From: DATMQA01 sp035566895
GTDB lineage: Bacteria; Verrucomicrobiota; Verrucomicrobiia; Limisphaerales; UBA8199
DNA length: 39,531 nucleotides
Assembly: GCA_035566895.1 (NCBI GenBank)
Contig: DATMQA010000044.1
Span: 1-39,531 of the forward strand
Direction of reading: 5' to 3'
Shown: positions 1-7,977 of the stretch, piece by piece
How the letters are laid out: each line of letters begins with the position of its first letter
Numbering within the stretch: the first letter of the stretch is position 1
Notes under the pieces: model-generated
Seen by the model: the letters and a program-made list of their open reading frames with translations, nothing else
Told to the model about the DNA's origin: nothing
The model's database searches: none
Translations under genes and position numbers: made by a program

Positions 1-56
1 TGAATTTTGCATCCATCCATCCCAGGATGTTTAAGACCACCGGTCAATCACCCCAT

Positions 57-125
57 TTTTATGCCGCACCAAAACGCTCAAACCACGCGTTTCATGGGCA
101 AATCCCAATCACATGCGGCATAAAA
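57..125. repeat. Perfect 12-bp inverted repeat at the radC break point
   Basis: TTTTATGCCGCA at 57-68 is the exact reverse complement of TGCGGCATAAAA at 114-125, with 45 bp between the arms. A second near-copy of the right arm (ATGCGGTATAACG) follows directly at 129-141. The repeat sits where the radC reading frame stops resembling its family, so it may mark a small insertion or rearrangement scar. No gene is seen in positions 1-108. What the element is remains unknown. Confidence 0.6.
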
Positions 126-687
126 CCGGATGCGGTATAACGCCGCTGGGATGATTATGCACCAGCACCAAGGCTGCCGCGCTGGCTGCAATCGCCGGCT
201 TAAACACCTCGCGTGGATGCACCAGAATGGTGTCGAGCGTCCCCTGCGAAATCTTGTCAACGCGGAGCAACTTTCGGCGCGTGTTCAAGAGCACCACCTG
301 GAAATTCTCCACGCCGTAACCCCGGTTCTCCTCGCGCAGCAGGTCCGCAATCCGTTCCGGAGTGTCCAGCGTTGGCGCCTCCGGCCGAATCTCTTTGGCC
401 ATCTGCCGCGCCAGCGTGAAGGCCGCCACCAGCGTGACTGCCTTGTCCCGGCCGATCCCCTTCACCTTGCACAAATCCGGTATCGTCGCGCGGGAAAGGT
501 TATCCAGCGTTCGGTATTGGGTAACCAACTCCTGTCCAATTGCCAGCGCCGAGGACCCCCGGGTTCCGGTCCGCAAAATAATGGCCACCAGGTCCGACGC
601 CTTCAATCCGTCAGGTCCGTCGCGCGCCAGGCGCTCCCGCGGCCGTTCGCCCTCCGGCAATTCCTTCATCATAAGCCCGCGGTTCAT
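109..687 (-). pseudogene. radC: radC, C-terminally truncated RadC/JAB-domain protein
   Basis: RadC-family proteins carry a helix-hairpin-helix DNA-binding segment followed by a JAMM/MPN metal-binding domain. The start chosen is the ATG at 687 (MNRGLMMKELPEGERPRERL); an ATG at 672 is equally possible, and the reading frame upstream is low-complexity DNA. The HhH (CKVKGIGRDKAVTLVAAF) and most of the JAB domain (GTLDTILVHPREVFKPA) are present, but the frame ends GVIPHPVLCRM right after HNHPSG. Family members continue with about 45 more residues, including the S-x2-D part of the JAMM motif, so the metal site cannot be complete. Translating past the stop in the same frame (as far as the next stop at 31) gives nothing RadC-like. 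It is the last gene of a minus-strand run after hflX. It could be a working truncated protein, but a decayed gene is more likely. Confidence 0.75.
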
Positions 688-732
688 CCGGTCGCACTCT
701 AGTGACGCGGAGAGAAAAGACACAAGCAGAAT

Positions 733-769
733 GTTAAATAAGTTGAATGAGTTATAGAAGTTAAATAAG
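733..769. repeat. Degenerate word repeat (GTTAAATAAG)
   Basis: GTTAAATAAG occurs exactly at 733-742 and 760-769, with related words (GTTGAATGAG, GTTATAGAAG) between. It lies upstream of the radC start, in AT-rich DNA unlike the neighbouring genes. It is one of several intergenic word arrays in this window. Confidence 0.5.
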
Positions 770-789
770 CTAAACAGCGTACGGAAAAC

Positions 790-948
790 ACCAAAAACCA
801 AACTCCAAGCTCCAGAAAAACGGCAAGCTCCAAATTCCAACCCGGTTCCGGCGTGGAAAAGGGGCCGGCTGGGCGACCGCGGCGAAGGGCAATCCCACCG
901 TCGGCAGAATTGGGGATTGGAGTTTGGAACTTCTCTGGTGTTTGATGG
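790..948. repeat. Inverted word array (CTCCAAGCTCCA family)
   Basis: The left block, about 790-842, repeats words such as CCAAACTCCAAGCTCCA and GCTCCAAATTCCAA. The right block, about 908-948, carries the complementary words (GATTGGAGTTTGGAAC). A 65-bp GC-rich spacer separates them. The pair lies between the hflX stop (961) and radC. No coding content is seen. Confidence 0.5.
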
Positions 949-960
949 TTGGCCCTGGCG

Positions 961-2262
961 TCAGGCCGTTTGCAACTCGCGCACGACAAACGGGGCAAAC
1001 TCCTCGCGCAAATGGGGCGGGATGCGCGCCTTGAACCGCGCTGTCCGCCCGTCATAGTGTCGTTCCACCACCTGCGCCACTTCGTGCAACCGGGCAATCA
1101 CTCCCGCCTGCTCATGCGGGACCGCCAACTCTATAAACTCCCGAATCGGGCGCAACTGGCTCCCCAATTGCGCCAGGAGGGACGGCAGTCCTTCGCCGGT
1201 AGTCGCCGAGAGCGCCACCCCATGGGGATAGCGCTCCAGAAATCCGCTCAAGACGCTTTGATTCCCGTTGAGCTGATCGATCTTGTTGAAGACCATCAGC
1301 GTCGGCTTTCCCTCCGCGCCAATCTCTTTCAGCACGGCGTCCACTGATTGAATCTGGTCGTTCGCCTGCGGATGACTCACATCCGCCACGTGCACCAGCA
1401 AATCGGCCTGCACCACTTCTTCCAAAGTCGCTTTAAACGCCTCGACCAACCCGTGCGGGAGTTTCCGGATGAACCCGACTGTGTCGGTGAGCAGCACATT
1501 TTGGTTGGTTGGCAGCCGCAGGCGCCGCGTGGTCGGGTCCAGCGTCGCGAAGAGTTTGTTTTCCGCCAACACGTCGGCGCCGGTGAGCATATTGAGCAGC
1601 GTGGATTTGCCGGCATTGGTGTAGCCGACGATCGAGGCCAGCGCCCAATGATTCCGCTGGCGCGCCTGGCGCTGCGTTGAGCGTTGTCGCCGCACCGTCT
1701 CCAGGTCCCGCGAAATCCGGGCAATCCGGTCCTGCACACGGCGGCGGTCGGTTTCCAATTGCGTTTCGCCTTCACCACCGCGCATGCCAATGCCGCCCTT
1801 TTGCCGCGACAAGTGGCCCCAAAACCCCGTCAGCCGCGGCAACAAATGCTGCAGTTGTGCCAACTCGATTTGCAATTTGCCTTCCCGAGTCCTGGCGCGC
1901 TGGGCGAAGATGTCCAGGATCAGCGACGTGCGGTCCAGCACCTTGCAATTGAACACCTTTTCCAGGTTGCGGCTTTGCGCGGGCGAAAGCTCATCGTCGA
2001 AGATCACTGTATCGACATCCGCGCTGCGGCAGTGCCGGGCAAACTCGTCCGCCTTGCCTTTGCCAATGAAGGTTGTCGCGCAGGGAGCAGCCAGCTTTTG
2101 GGTACCGTCGCCGACTACTTCGGCCCCGGCGGTGACAGCTAGCTCGGAAAGTTCCTCCAATGAATCATCGGAATCCTGATCGTTGTTACGCGATTTTAGT
2201 TCCACCCCGACCAGAAACACTCGTTCGGTTCTGCGGTTCCTTGTCTCGATCAGTGCTTTCAA
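961..2262 (-). CDS. hflX: GTPase HflX
   Basis: HflX is a ribosome-associated GTPase that splits stalled or heat-damaged 70S ribosomes. The 433-aa product has the family layout: an N-terminal nucleotide-binding-like domain with LDRTSLILDIFAQRA, a glycine-rich linker (GGIGMRGGEGETQLETDRR), then the G domain with all five boxes: G1 GYTNAGKST, G2 region FATLDPTTRR, G3 DTVGF, G4 NKID, G5 SATTGEG. Length is typical. The start used is a TTG codon at 2262 with no clear ribosome binding site. The frame stays open upstream without an ATG, so the true N-terminus is uncertain. It lies 122 bp downstream of the fucosidase remnant on the same strand. The family assignment is secure. Confidence 0.96.
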   Translation of the reverse strand: MKALIETRNRRTERVFLVGVELKSRNNDQDSDDSLEELSELAVTAGAEVVGDGTQKLAAPCATTFIGKGKADEFARHCRSADVDTVIFDDELSPAQSRNLEKVFNCKVLDRTSLILDIFAQRARTREGKLQIELAQLQHLLPRLTGFWGHLSRQKGGIGMRGGEGETQLETDRRRVQDRIARISRDLETVRRQRSTQRQARQRNHWALASIVGYTNAGKSTLLNMLTGADVLAENKLFATLDPTTRRLRLPTNQNVLLTDTVGFIRKLPHGLVEAFKATLEEVVQADLLVHVADVSHPQANDQIQSVDAVLKEIGAEGKPTLMVFNKIDQLNGNQSVLSGFLERYPHGVALSATTGEGLPSLLAQLGSQLRPIREFIELAVPHEQAGVIARLHEVAQVVERHYDGRTARFKARIPPHLREEFAPFVVRELQTA

Positions 2263-2384
2263 TTCGCGGCGGCTATCACGGTGCTTTCTCTTTCTTCTGT
2301 TATTCTGCTTAAACCTAGCACATTTTGGCCCCTGGAAAAGCTTTTCTGCGTCGAGGGTCCCATATGCATCGGGTTCTGGCGCTG

Positions 2385-3436
2385 TTACGGTCTTTTCAGA
2401 GTAATACCCCGCAAGCGCATCAACTCGCCATCTTTAATGGCTTTCGGTTTGATACGAATCACCGTTTGCCCGGCCAGAAGCGAGATTTGGCCCAGAGACA
2501 CCGCCTGCCCATGCCCTTCTCTTACTGTCCCACTCAACTCCTGCCCGCCCGCGTCCATCACAAATTCACTCCCGCTAGCCTCCGCATCATACACCGCCGC
2601 CACCTCGAACCTCGCCGCCTCGTTCAACCGCACAGGCCAGGCAATATAATCCGCCATCTTCGACCAACCCTGCACATAGTCGTCGGTCTTCTTGCCCGGC
2701 CCGAAACGCAGCCGGCCATGCAAGTTACCGATGCCACGCAAGATTTCCACGTCCTGAGGGTCCATCCTGCCGTTGCCCATCGGCCCGATATTCAGCAACA
2801 GGTTCCCGCCCCGGGCCGCCCCTTTCGCAAGCAATTGGATGAAATGCGACGGAGGCTTGTGCGAGTGATCGTTCTGGTTCCATCCATAGGACTCGTTGGT
2901 CGTCGGGATTCCTTCCCAATCGCCATCGTGCGGTGTGAACTCCGCCGGCCGGTCGGTCGTTGAATCATAATCCCCCATCCCGTGCAGCAGTCGCCCATTA
3001 ACGACAATGCCAGGTTTGGCCTGTCGGACCGCCTTAAGAATTTGCAAGTTCTCCTCCGGTGGCAGCTTGTGCGGCGTATCGAACCACAGGATGTCCGGGT
3101 CATACTTCCGGATGAGCTCAAGCAACTGCGGAATGCCTTTCTCATCTACATACTTTCGCAGGTCCCGCCCAGGTATGAATAGACGCCCCAATGAACGAAC
3201 ATCCCGAACCGCGCCTCGCGCCACCATTGCAGCCGCTGGTCGCGCGTGTTCATCGACTCGCGCCACCATGCCAGGTCCGGACTGTTTGTGTTCAGGGCGG
3301 CGTGGGCGCTGGCCGTCAGGAGCAATACCCCGAAGAGGAACGGAAAGCCGCTATGCAACCGGCGCGGTTGGCTCAATGTGTCGTGACGCTGCGACAGGTG
3401 TAGTTTCAATTTGCCGGGATTCTGCCCAATTCCCAC
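2385..3436 (-). pseudogene. GH29 alpha-L-fucosidase remnant with two internal deletions
   Basis: GH29 enzymes release alpha-L-fucose from glycans. The 5' part, in one frame (3436 to about 3160), has a signal peptide (FPFLFGVLLLTASAHA) and the domain start ARFGMFVHWGVYSYLGG. The rest is in another frame: LRKYVDEKGIPQLLELI, then the nucleophile region DPDILWFDTP, NIGPMGNGRMDP, and a C-terminal module (GLRFGPGKK-like, then GELMRLRGITLK). From family knowledge, about 130-150 residues, including the HHDGF region, are missing at the frame jump near 3155-3165. A second block is missing where VEILRGIG runs straight into NLHGRLRFGPG, skipping the usual WxxxNGExIYGT and following domain. The frame change plus two deletions make this a pseudogene. 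The epimerase lies 56 bp upstream. Confidence 0.85.
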
Positions 3437-3492
3437 CCTGCCGCCTATCGGACATTTGTTCGAGGTCCAAATAACGCTTTACGTTGCACGTT

Positions 3493-4485
3493 TCATGCGT
3501 CGCGTCTTTGCCACGCCCCAACCACCTGCTCCATCATTGCTTCAATCCCAGCGTCCACCCGCATCCGCTCCGGCTTTCCCCGCAACCACGCTATCGATTC
3601 CCTGATTCCAAGCCGGAACGGCTTCCGACAACTGAACTCCGGCACGAGCCTCTTTATCTTCGAATTGTCAAATATGCCAGGATGCGCCTTGTCCCCTTTA
3701 ATATTTCCCGTTAACTGCGGCGCCTGCTCGCAGATAAAATCCGTCGGTATCCGCAAGATGTGGGCTGACTTTACCCCGAGCGCCTCCGCTATTTCCCTTA
3801 CAATTTCATTCCACGTCAGCACCTCATCGCTGGTGATCTGAAACACCTCGCCGGTGGCTTTGTCATTTCCCACCAAGCCGCCGAGGCCGACCGCAAAATC
3901 ACTCGCCGCGGTCAACGTCCAGGGATTCTTGCCCTCATCGGGCACGAATACCGGCTTGCCCTGCTCCAACCGCGCCGCATACGTGTAATTCGAGCTGGCC
4001 ACCGGATTGGGTATCCACCGCTTCGAATAGGTATGACTCGGCCGGATGATCGTTACCGGGAAACCCACCTCGGCCCGGCGTTGCTGCAGCCACTGCTCGC
4101 ACGCCAGTTTTTTTTGCGCGTAATCCCAATAGACGTTACCGACGGGCGCTTCCTCGGTCAACGGCAACTGCCGGGGCGGCTTGGCATAAATGGTCACCGA
4201 ACTGATGAAGACGTATTGCCGCACCTGGCCGTTGAACAGCTCGAAATCCACCGCTAACTCCGCCACTTCATAGCCAATGAAATTCACCACCACCTCGGGT
4301 TGGATTCCCTTTAGTGCCGCCCGCATCGCCGCGATATCCCGCCGGTCGGCCTGTACCGCCTGATACTCCGTCGGTACGGTCTCGCGTCCCCGGCTTAGCA
4401 CGATAATGTCATGACCGCGTTCGTGCAGCAGCGCGGCGCACTCCGCCGAAATGTTGCCCGTTCCGCCTAAGAAAAGGATTCGCAC
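3493..4485 (-). CDS. NAD-dependent epimerase/dehydratase (extended SDR)
   Basis: A 330-aa Rossmann-fold oxidoreductase or epimerase of the extended short-chain dehydrogenase group, acting in the cytoplasm, probably on a sugar or nucleotide-sugar. The N-terminus RILFLGGTGNIS is an NAD(P)-binding GGxGxxS loop. FISSVTIY and YAQKK supply the Ser and the Tyr-x3-Lys pair of the active site. The mid-protein segment IIRPSHTYS is typical of substrate-domain entry in this family. The start is GTG at 4485. It is followed by the GH29 remnant on the same strand, so it may once have been part of a sugar-use unit. Exact substrate cannot be read from sequence. Confidence 0.85.
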   Translation of the reverse strand: MRILFLGGTGNISAECAALLHERGHDIIVLSRGRETVPTEYQAVQADRRDIAAMRAALKGIQPEVVVNFIGYEVAELAVDFELFNGQVRQYVFISSVTIYAKPPRQLPLTEEAPVGNVYWDYAQKKLACEQWLQQRRAEVGFPVTIIRPSHTYSKRWIPNPVASSNYTYAARLEQGKPVFVPDEGKNPWTLTAASDFAVGLGGLVGNDKATGEVFQITSDEVLTWNEIVREIAEALGVKSAHILRIPTDFICEQAPQLTGNIKGDKAHPGIFDNSKIKRLVPEFSCRKPFRLGIRESIAWLRGKPERMRVDAGIEAMMEQVVGAWQRRDA

Positions 4486-4540
4486 CCGCCCTTATTCAGC
4501 AAGAGAGCAGCGAAATGCAACCGCAAAGTCGGTCAAGCCG

Positions 4541-4610
4541 GGAGCGTCGCGAGCGTCGAGCGTGACGGCGCAACAGCGCAGGAGCACGATAACGTAGGAG
4601 CGTCGGGAGT
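4541..4610. repeat. Degenerate word array (GGAGCGTCG)
   Basis: GGAGCGTCG occurs at 4541-4549 and 4597-4605, with variants (GAGCGTCGAGCGTGACG, GCGCAACAGCGCAGGAGC) between. The array fills most of the 170-bp gap between the divergent epimerase and lipoprotein genes. No promoter stands out. Confidence 0.5.
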
Positions 4611-4658
4611 GTAACCTCCTCTGGAAAAAGCCAGCGATATGAGCGATAAAGTTCTGGT

Positions 4659-5057
4659 ATGAAAATACATCCGTTTCTCGTTGCGTTTGCCTTCGCGCTG
4701 GTACTGCCAGGCTGCGACACTGACCATCCTCAGCCGGCGCCGACGGCTGCAGCGCCAGCCAATGGGCCAGCCGAGCAGAAAAGCGAGTTCGTCGCGTCGA
4801 TGGAAAACCGGTTGCACGACTTCGATGCCAAAATCGCTCGCCTCAAAAGGAAGTCAGTAGAGTTAAAAGGCGACGCCAAAGCCCAGGCGGATAAGGCCCT
4901 GGACGAGCTCAATGTACAACGCGACAAGGCGAGCCGGCAGTTGGAGGAACTGAAGCGCAGGAGCGCTTCGGCCTGGGAGGATGTGAAGGCGGCCACCGCG
5001 TCCGCTATGGATGACCTGAAAGATGCATACGAGAATCTGAAGGCGCGTTTCCAGTGA
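4659..5057 (+). CDS. Small coiled-coil lipoprotein
   Basis: A 132-aa predicted lipoprotein. A short signal peptide ends in the lipobox VLPGC (Cys19), followed by a Pro/Ala-rich linker to about residue 42. The rest is a long amphipathic helix rich in Lys, Glu, Asp and Ala (RLHDFDAKIARLKRKSVELK to ENLKARFQ), which should form a coiled coil in the periplasm. The layout resembles small Lpp-like or apolipoprotein-like helical envelope proteins, but no specific family was recognised. It converges with the GH25 gene, with a hairpin between them. Confidence 0.75.
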   Translation: MKIHPFLVAFAFALVLPGCDTDHPQPAPTAAAPANGPAEQKSEFVASMENRLHDFDAKIARLKRKSVELKGDAKAQADKALDELNVQRDKASRQLEELKRRSASAWEDVKAATASAMDDLKDAYENLKARFQ

Positions 5058-5084
5058 AAACGTCATGACGGGGTCCGATGAACC

Positions 5085-5109
5085 GGCCACACGCTAGGGC
5101 TGTGTGGCC
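5085..5109. terminator. Hairpin between convergent genes
   Basis: GGCCACAC (5085-5092) pairs perfectly with GTGTGGCC (5102-5109) over a 9-nt loop. The stop codon of the GH25 gene (5094-5096) lies in the loop. There is no strong U-tract on either strand, so it may act as a bidirectional 3'-end stabiliser rather than a classical intrinsic terminator. Confidence 0.5.
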
Positions 5110-7046
5110 CGGTAGAATTCCAGATCATTGGTCGCCGTCGAATCGGTGTATTGCAGGGCGCCGGTCGGGTTTGGAATCGTCGTCAAAAAGCTCCATGTGA
5201 CCAGGTCAATCGAGGAATAAAGCGCGAAGTTTTTGCCGGTTTGGCCCCGCAGGCTTAACTGGAAGTTGCCTGGGCTAAGCGACGCCATGCCCGTGAACTC
5301 AGGCGCGCGCACTAACCCCGCGCTGCCGGCCGCATAAATCGCGCTGATCTCGGGACCGTTTAGCGCCCGGTTAAAACAAAGAATCTCATCAACGCTCCCC
5401 AGCATGTAATCCACGATTCTGCTGCCGGAAGTGACGTAATTTGCCCCGATGTAGCCGCGCGGCAGTGGCACGCTGTTGGTGGCCCCTTGCAGCACGCCAT
5501 TGGCGTAGAGCAGCGTCTGCGAACCTGTCCCCACAAACGCCAGATGAACCCACGTGCCGGCCGGCGCGGAATAGTTGAAGGCGTAGTCGCCGACGCCCAA
5601 TTGCGTCACGCCAACCTTCCGCGTCGCGTTGTACTGCTCGAGCTTGAGGGAATAAGTCCCATCGCTCATCAGCGCGGCCGAACTCCCGGGCGCATTCTGC
5701 CGATTGACCCACATGCAGACCGTCCAGGGCGAGACTAAATCCGGCGCGCCGGTGGTGATGTAGCTGCTTGAGCCGTCAAAATGAAATCCCAACCCCTGTT
5801 TGCCGGCTGTATAAGAGAACCCGTTGGCAGGGGTGCCGTTGTAAGGTCCAAAAATGTCGTTCGCATTGCCCTCTGCCGGCCACCAATCTACCAGTCCGGG
5901 CGGGGCCAGGATGGACCCGGCCGAGTTCGTTAATTGAGAGAGCACCGAAAGGAAAGCCGTGCTGCTGGGCACGCTCGCCAGGGAGTTGCTGACCACGACG
6001 GCATAGCCGCCAGCGTTCGTCAATTGCACAGTGGCAATGGTATAATTGGACGAGGTCGCTCCCGGGATAATCGTTGCGTCGAATAGCCACTGAAAACTGA
6101 GCGGCGCCTGGCCGGAGGCTCGCACAGAGAAGGTGGCGCTGGAACCGACTGCGACGGTCACGTTGGCCGGGTTCATCGTGATGGCGGGAACGTTGGTGCC
6201 GCCGATGACGAACATTTGCACAAAGCCCGATAAATTGCCGTTGAATACATCGGCATCGCCGCCTGACCAGTTGGTGTTGCCGTATTGCCAGATATTACAA
6301 GCGGACCATGGGTAGGTGTCGCTTGGCCCACCAACCTGCGGATTCGGCGTTCCACAATGGCTGCTCGCATCACAGTAGGGGTATGCGGCTATCCACGAAG
6401 GCCAGTTCGTCACTGCAGTGGTCAATCCCGAGTAGGTTCCGCTTGGCCGGGAGTACCACGTGCCAGTATAGACCACCGGCCGAACGCCAGGAATACCGGC
6501 CAATCGCGCATAGTTCGAAACCGACGTGCACCACTCGTTGACCCAAGCTGACATCGTTGTCGCAGGTAACTGATTGGTCACACCGGTATCTTCCCAGTCC
6601 AGCATCGGCACCAGATAAGCGCCACCGTACTTGACATAGTTGCTGACAGTGGCCCAGAAGTACGCGGCCTCGCTATCCGCGCTGTTCGCCCCGGTGATAT
6701 TGGTATGGTAGCTCGGTCGGGCGAAATGGTAGGCTCCGATGTAAATGCCAACTCCCTTGGCGCCGGCTTCTTGCGTGGTGAAATACGGATTGACGTAGCC
6801 CGTTCCCTCCGTCGCTTTGGACCAGGCAAAAGCCACACCGGCGTTCTTCACGGTCGTCCAGTTGATGCTCGGCTGGTAACCTGACACGTCAGTCCCCAGC
6901 GGACGTTGTGCAACCGCCAGGCCGGGGGCCAGGAAGCCGAGCACCAGCAAGGCGAACCAGAGGCAGGTCGGGAGGGTAAGTGAGCCTGGCGGTGCACTAG
7001 AAAGTGAAATTGGCAAACGAGGAGACCGGGAGGGTTTGAGGCTCAT
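5094..7046 (-). CDS. Secreted GH25 lysozyme with Ig-like and LamG-like modules
   Basis: GH25 muramidases cleave the MurNAc-GlcNAc bond of peptidoglycan. Starting at the ATG at 7046 gives 650 aa with a long signal peptide (hydrophobic core CLWFALLVLGFLAPGLAVA). The catalytic domain spans about 48-275: GTDVSGYQP (Asp53), WSKATEGTGYVNPYF, the Asp-x-Glu pair in LDWED (about 150 and 152), and a C-terminal IWQYG. Then come an Ig-like domain (about 290-370: ATFSVRASGQAPLSFQWLF), a LamG/concanavalin-like module (about 385-560: GLVDWWPAEGNANDIFGPYN, GFHFDGSSSYI) and a C-terminal module ending LEFYRATQP, shared with three other secreted proteins here. It may be aimed at other bacteria or at cell-wall remodelling. 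Confidence 0.9.
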   Translation of the reverse strand: MSLKPSRSPRLPISLSSAPPGSLTLPTCLWFALLVLGFLAPGLAVAQRPLGTDVSGYQPSINWTTVKNAGVAFAWSKATEGTGYVNPYFTTQEAGAKGVGIYIGAYHFARPSYHTNITGANSADSEAAYFWATVSNYVKYGGAYLVPMLDWEDTGVTNQLPATTMSAWVNEWCTSVSNYARLAGIPGVRPVVYTGTWYSRPSGTYSGLTTAVTNWPSWIAAYPYCDASSHCGTPNPQVGGPSDTYPWSACNIWQYGNTNWSGGDADVFNGNLSGFVQMFVIGGTNVPAITMNPANVTVAVGSSATFSVRASGQAPLSFQWLFDATIIPGATSSNYTIATVQLTNAGGYAVVVSNSLASVPSSTAFLSVLSQLTNSAGSILAPPGLVDWWPAEGNANDIFGPYNGTPANGFSYTAGKQGLGFHFDGSSSYITTGAPDLVSPWTVCMWVNRQNAPGSSAALMSDGTYSLKLEQYNATRKVGVTQLGVGDYAFNYSAPAGTWVHLAFVGTGSQTLLYANGVLQGATNSVPLPRGYIGANYVTSGSRIVDYMLGSVDEILCFNRALNGPEISAIYAAGSAGLVRAPEFTGMASLSPGNFQLSLRGQTGKNFALYSSIDLVTWSFLTTIPNPTGALQYTDSTATNDLEFYRATQP

Positions 7047-7109
7047 GCTAATTGTAAAAGGCCTTAATAGTATGTCCCGGCTCAGTGGCTTCGTCAATCA
7101 ACGCTTCAC

Positions 7110-7898
7110 TCACTCCAGCGGATACCTTCTTAATCCGCTCAACTGGCCCAACGCCCGAAAGACGAACAGCGGATTGTTCTTCAAATAGCGTTTCCAGAGC
7201 CGGCGCGGCTCGCAACAGAGCCGGAAGAACCACTCCAACCCGCTGCGCTGCATCCAGCGCGGCGCCTGGCGAGTGCGGCCGGCATGGAAATCGAAGGCGG
7301 CGCCCACGCCCACAAACAGCGTGGCTTCCAGCTTCTGCCAGTATTGGGCCATGAACTTTTCCTGTTTCGGGGTGCTGAGCCCCACCCAAAAAATATCCGG
7401 CTTCACTCGCCTGACGAGGGATGCCAGCTCAGTTTCCTCACCCGAGGTCAGCGGCCGGAACGGCGGCGTATAGGTGCCGACGATGCGCAACCCCGGGAAG
7501 CGTTCCTCCAGCCGTCGTTTCAGTTCTTCGGCGACGCCTGGCGCTCCGCCGTAAAAAAAATGGGTGAACCCGCGCGTACCGGACAGCTCGCACAACCTTA
7601 GCATCAGGTCGGGTCCATACACGCGGTCCATTTGCCCGCGCCCTTGCAGGCGGCCCATCCAGACCATTGGCATCCCGTCCGGAGTATTCAGAAAGGCCTG
7701 ATTCAAAATATGCCGGAACGCCGGGTCGCACCGCGCTTCGCTGACCCCATGCACTCCAGTAACACAAATGTACCCTTTAACCTTTTGCTCGAGGGCCTTG
7801 GCCATGGCTGTGGCGGCCAGGTCCAGGTTTATCGCACTGACCTTCACGCCAAGCACATTGACGTGCGGTGGCGGATTCGTTGTTGGTTCGGGCATCAT
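7110..7898 (-). CDS. WecG/TagA/CpsF-family glycosyltransferase
   Basis: A GT26-type transferase that adds a sugar to a lipid-linked intermediate during exopolysaccharide, teichoic acid or enterobacterial common antigen synthesis. The 262-aa product shows the family hallmarks: VTGVHGVSEARCDPAF, LNTPDGMPMVWMGRLQG with the catalytic-region Asp, RVYGPDLM, FFYGGAPGVAEEL, PDIFWVGLSTPKQEKF and GVGAAFDFHAGR...APRWMQRSGLEWFFRL. The C-terminal basic helix (RLCCEPRRLWKRYLKNN) is typical for membrane contact. Two ATGs lie close together (7898, 7895). It is divergent from the GT4 gene, with about 80 bp between, and lies 63 bp upstream of the GH25 gene. Confidence 0.92.
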   Translation of the reverse strand: MMPEPTTNPPPHVNVLGVKVSAINLDLAATAMAKALEQKVKGYICVTGVHGVSEARCDPAFRHILNQAFLNTPDGMPMVWMGRLQGRGQMDRVYGPDLMLRLCELSGTRGFTHFFYGGAPGVAEELKRRLEERFPGLRIVGTYTPPFRPLTSGEETELASLVRRVKPDIFWVGLSTPKQEKFMAQYWQKLEATLFVGVGAAFDFHAGRTRQAPRWMQRSGLEWFFRLCCEPRRLWKRYLKNNPLFVFRALGQLSGLRRYPLE

Positions 7899-7977
7899 GG
7901 CCGGCGTGATACGGGCTGGATTTTCTTAAAACCCTGGGGCAGAATCAATCCCGCATGATTGCAGAAAGCCGCGGCCT

